NCBI GenBank assembly: GCA_001798265.1
Contig: MGRR01000021.1
Location: forward strand, 3,581-12,753
DNA length: 9,173 bases
Origin: Deltaproteobacteria bacterium RIFCSPHIGHO2_12_FULL_43_9
GTDB taxonomy: Bacteria; Bdellovibrionota; O2-12-FULL-43-9
Direction: 5' to 3'
Shown: positions 7,292 to 9,173 of the stretch, in pieces
How the letters are laid out: each line of letters starts with the position of its first letter
Position numbering within the stretch: the first letter of the stretch is position 1
The notes under the pieces: model-generated
The model's database searches: none
Told to the model about the DNA's origin: nothing
Seen by the model: only the letters and a program-made list of their open reading frames with translations
Program-made: the position numbers and the translations under genes

Positions 7292-8458
7292 CTAGCTATA
7301 TTCCCAGCTTAAAATCTTTATTTCTTTATCCTGTTCAACTACGACATCTGCTTTGCGTGTAACCCGGCCAACCTGCGCGACAGATGTTATGCTATAAATA
7401 GTGCTCTTTCCGGATAGCGGAATCTTCGGATCAGTATTGAAGGTTTCATCCTGCCGCAGGGTAGATTTGGCATATTTTTCGAAATCCTCCTGATCCGCGA
7501 AGGGCTGCTCCTCTCTCAATTTAAGCAGCTCCGCAAGCTCTTTTTCATCGATTGAGGGCATTAGCGCGACTAAAATCTCCTTTGGCGCAGTATTTATGTT
7601 TATTTTTTCGCCATAGATTGTAACTTTATCAACGAGGAGAGAATAAATATTCTCGTCGATGCCTTCAATGAGTTTGAGCTCCGTAATATCGTCCAGTGGC
7701 AGATTTTTCGCGAAGCGGGAAGGGGTTTGTCTTTGATACCAGAGATTCTCCTCGCCACCCCCTGTTTTGTTCCTATCTGGGTCTATGTAATCGGCGATAT
7801 TATTTACAATATTCGCTACATTTACATCCCTGTACTTTTCCCTCGCGACAGGGTCTTTATTGGTTTCCAGATTAAGTAACGAATTCAGTAGAAATCTTGT
7901 CGCGTCTGAGAGTTCTTTCGATTTAGCAAAATTGTTTAGATTTATTCGCCCGCCCAGATCAGCTATTTTAGATTTGACGGAACCTCTCAACGCGGATTTC
8001 TTCTCAAGTTCTTCAAACTCACTTTTCATACTTTCTGAGAGTTCCTCGGTGATGGGGGGTGGGTATAAAAAGCCGAAATTTAACAATTTTTTCGCTTGTC
8101 CCCTAAGCGCCTTTTGAATGGCATCTTTCCCCTTGAGCTTGTCAGTTATCTGTTTGTAGATATTAAGTTCCAGAATCGCCATTTCAATGCCGGTTTTTGA
8201 TAATTCGGTGGCTTGCAGTGATTCCAGTCTGTTTCTCGTCAGCGCGTTAAAAATCTGTGCGTTGAATGTCATTTCGACTATGACGATGGTAATAATTAAA
8301 ATAGCGGAGATGACTATAAGAAGGGCGACACCGCTTTCCCCCGTCAGTTCGTTTTTCCCCGTCATTCCGGGTTCCCCCGTCATTCCGATTTTGTCCGTCA
8401 TTCCGAGCGAAGCGAGGAATCTCTTGGACCTCTTTTTTTGAATGTTAAATTCCCTCAT
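7292..8458 (-). CDS. gspK: Type II secretion system minor pseudopilin GspK with repeat-extended leader
   Basis: This 388-residue minor pseudopilin is expected, with GspI and GspJ, to form the tip complex that starts pseudopilus assembly at the inner membrane. After a leader of 43 residues comes the prepilin peptidase site GESG|VALLIV (cleavage after Gly43) and the hydrophobic helix (44-64). Position +5 is not Glu, which is characteristic of GspK among pseudopilins. Family patterns in the large periplasmic domain are TGIEMAILELN, DLGGRINLNNFA and INTAPKEILVALMPSIDEKELAELL, the last a helix-hairpin-helix-like segment. Typical leaders are roughly 6-15 residues. Here residues 13-42 are encoded by a palindromic repeat and 18-bp tandem units (see repeats). 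The ATG has a strong AAGGAG 4 bases upstream and overlaps the gspJ 3' end by 14 bp. Internal ATG codons at residues 20, 26 and 32 could give shorter leaders; a start at Met32 would leave a normal 12-residue leader, but without an obvious ribosome-binding site. Confidence 0.9.
   Translation of the reverse strand: MREFNIQKKRSKRFLASLGMTDKIGMTGEPGMTGKNELTGESGVALLIVISAILIITIVIVEMTFNAQIFNALTRNRLESLQATELSKTGIEMAILELNIYKQITDKLKGKDAIQKALRGQAKKLLNFGFLYPPPITEELSESMKSEFEELEKKSALRGSVKSKIADLGGRINLNNFAKSKELSDATRFLLNSLLNLETNKDPVAREKYRDVNVANIVNNIADYIDPDRNKTGGGEENLWYQRQTPSRFAKNLPLDDITELKLIEGIDENIYSLLVDKVTIYGEKININTAPKEILVALMPSIDEKELAELLKLREEQPFADQEDFEKYAKSTLRQDETFNTDPKIPLSGKSTIYSITSVAQVGRVTRKADVVVEQDKEIKILSWEYS
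8343..8414. repeat. Four 18-bp tandem units in the gspK leader
   Basis: Four copies of a unit beginning GTCATTCC recur at exact 18-base spacing (8343, 8361, 8379, 8397). The first reads GTCAGTTC, and the fourth runs into the palindromic element. The tails are variable but mostly end in runs of C (for example GTCATTCCGGGTTCCCCC at 8361-8378). Since 18 is a multiple of three, gspK stays open and gains the six-residue repeats GMTDKI, GMTGEP, GMTGKN and ELTGES on the minus strand. The unit core is the same as the end of the adjacent palindrome, so the array probably grew from it by slippage or duplication. Confidence 0.85.
8397..8423. repeat. Dispersed palindromic repeat element (encodes RFLASLGMT in gspK)
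   Basis: This 27-bp imperfect palindrome has outer arms ATTCC (8400-8404) and GGAAT (8416-8420) around GAGCGAAGCGA. Read on the minus strand it contributes the peptide RFLASLGMT to the gspK leader. From memory, very similar sequences (CTCGCTTCGCTCGGAATGAC) occur as dispersed small repeats in many bacterial genomes, usually between genes. Only one copy lies in this window, so its dispersed nature cannot be shown here. It has no coding capacity of its own and would be a REP- or MITE-like non-autonomous element. Confidence 0.7.
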
Positions 8459-9173
8459 CTATCTCCTTTTTAACATTATTTGGCAGAAGAATCTGAACAA
8501 TTGTCGAGAATGTAACGTCCCTATCTTTTACATCGACCATTGTCATCGTGATTTCTACGGCCTCAGGAAAAAGCTCTTTAAAGTCTAGCTTTTCAGTGTC
8601 CCATCTATCCTGCCACTCTTCTTCGTTGAGGTTGTAATAACGAAAATTGAGAGATTTAACATTCTCAGCTAATTCCTGTTCCTCGCCGCCGACCCTTACA
8701 TCGCCATCCGGAACAGTGGATTCCCGGCGGATTAAAACGTAGAGCCCATTTTTTTCTGGATTGCTTTTTAAAAAGTAACCAACCTCGGAAAATTTAGATT
8801 CAGGGATTCCTTCAAAAATCTGCCTATGCCCCAGCATTGTAAAATGTATCTCCTGTTTTGTTCCCCAGAGATCGGTTTTCGATCTCTTTACATCCTCCTC
8901 CGCTGGAAGCAGCAGTGGAGTTGCGCCCTCACCACCTTCTGGTGGCGGCTTCTCACCAGGTGTTGCCTTTTTTTCTTCCTTTTGTGCCCTGTGATATGCC
9001 TGCCTTATGTCCCGCTCCATCAGTGCCATACTAACCTGAATGCCGTGATATAGTTCACCCTCTCTCTGAAGTTTATCCTTGATATTGTTTGCCTGAACGA
9101 TTGCCTGTGTCGTGGAGACACTAATTATTGTTATAAGAAAGAGCGCGACTAACAACTCAATCAGGGTAAAACC
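8445..9173 (-). CDS. gspJ: Type II secretion system minor pseudopilin GspJ, 5' end missing
   Basis: Partial gene: the reading frame is open to the right edge of the window and 242 residues are visible. The first visible residues are GFTLIELLVALFL, so the window edge falls exactly at the Gly (-1) of the prepilin peptidase site. Only the short leader is lost. Phe is +1 and the conserved Glu is +5. The hydrophobic helix (about 2-24) is followed by the amphipathic helix with LMERDIRQAY (51-60), a GspJ pattern, and by a C-terminal domain with FRYYNLNEEEWQDRW and LFPEAVEITMTMVD, which match the Trp-rich stretch and the 'LP-AV-I' strand usual in GspJ. A charged, Pro/Gly/Glu-rich stretch (about 64-98) interrupts the domain and accounts for its being longer than the usual roughly 200 residues. 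GspJ is expected in the pseudopilus tip with GspI and GspK. Its TAA stop lies 14 bp inside gspK. Confidence 0.9.
   Translation of the reverse strand, partial: GFTLIELLVALFLITIISVSTTQAIVQANNIKDKLQREGELYHGIQVSMALMERDIRQAYHRAQKEEKKATPGEKPPPEGGEGATPLLLPAEEDVKRSKTDLWGTKQEIHFTMLGHRQIFEGIPESKFSEVGYFLKSNPEKNGLYVLIRRESTVPDGDVRVGGEEQELAENVKSLNFRYYNLNEEEWQDRWDTEKLDFKELFPEAVEITMTMVDVKDRDVTFSTIVQILLPNNVKKEIDEGI
8463..8468 (-). promoter_or_regulatory. Shine-Dalgarno of gspK supporting the long-leader start
   Basis: On the minus strand AAGGAG is followed by ATAG and the gspK ATG at 8458, inside the last codons of gspJ. It is the only strong ribosome-binding site near the gspK 5' end. It therefore favours translation from the first ATG, so that the repeat-derived residues are part of the protein rather than untranslated leader. 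Confidence 0.7.

Noticed and set aside
8343..8414. Regularly spaced short repeats that could suggest a CRISPR array
   Set aside because: The units are contiguous 18-bp tandem copies with no spacer of CRISPR length, lie in frame inside gspK, and have no cas genes nearby.
7860..8441. Plus-strand open frames opposite gspK, one containing the repeat-encoded peptide FFPVIPGSPVIPILSVIP
   Set aside because: The proline-rich peptide is simply the other strand of the 18-bp array. No start signals or family features are present, and gspK explains the region.
8445..9155. GspJ starting at the TTG at 9155
   Set aside because: The frame is open to the window edge and reads GFTLIE just upstream of that TTG, which is the prepilin cleavage motif. 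The TTG encodes a Leu of the membrane helix, and the real start lies outside the window.
5055..9173. Type IV pilus assembly operon (pilM-pilN-pilO like) instead of T2SS
   Set aside because: The GspL actin domain is PilM-like, but the upstream genes are a GspJ-type pseudopilin with the Trp-rich C-terminal domain and a GspK with no Glu at +5 and a large helix-hairpin-helix-like domain. No pilP or pilQ follows.

Overview
The window holds the 3' end of a type II secretion system (T2SS) operon on the minus strand, facing a two-gene plus-strand unit that encodes a large helicase-nuclease and an alpha/beta hydrolase. The T2SS marks a diderm (outer-membrane) bacterium. The style of the genes, a PilM-like GspL and the terminal GspN of the type described from delta-proteobacteria and Leptospira, suggests a Desulfobacterota/Myxococcota-like or related uncultivated lineage. 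Base composition is moderate to slightly AT-rich. No rRNA or other strong taxonomic marker is present, so the lineage is an inference.

Layout. Positions 1-45 carry a rho-independent-type terminator, probably of a gene left of the window. At 46-3333 (+) lies an AddA/RecB-like UvrD-family helicase with a C-terminal PD-(D/E)XK nuclease that also has the four cysteines of an AddB/Cas4-type Fe-S cluster. It overlaps the start of a monoacylglycerol-lipase-like hydrolase (about 3323-4201, +). That gene runs tail-to-tail into gspN with a 56-bp overlap in which both strands are coding. From 9173 down to 4146 (-) the order is gspJ (5' end missing), gspK, gspL, gspM, gspN, with junctions running from a 14-bp overlap to a 12-bp gap, as in one polycistronic unit.

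How the genes work together. GspJ and GspK are minor pseudopilins that form the tip of the T2SS pseudopilus. GspL and GspM form the inner-membrane assembly platform that links the secretion ATPase to the periplasm. GspN is an accessory single-pass protein with a mainly periplasmic domain. The helicase-nuclease probably processes DNA ends in double-strand break repair. The hydrolase probably cleaves lipid esters in the cytoplasm. Neither shows a sequence link to secretion.

The most unusual observation is in gspK. Its prepilin leader is extended to about 43 residues by an in-frame palindromic repeat plus four 18-bp tandem units, placed directly before the prepilin peptidase site. No wholly new multi-gene system is evident. 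The other points of interest are the Fe-S nuclease on the AddA-like chain, the PilM/PilN-like architecture of GspL, the dual-coding convergent overlap, and the terminator abutting the helicase start codon.
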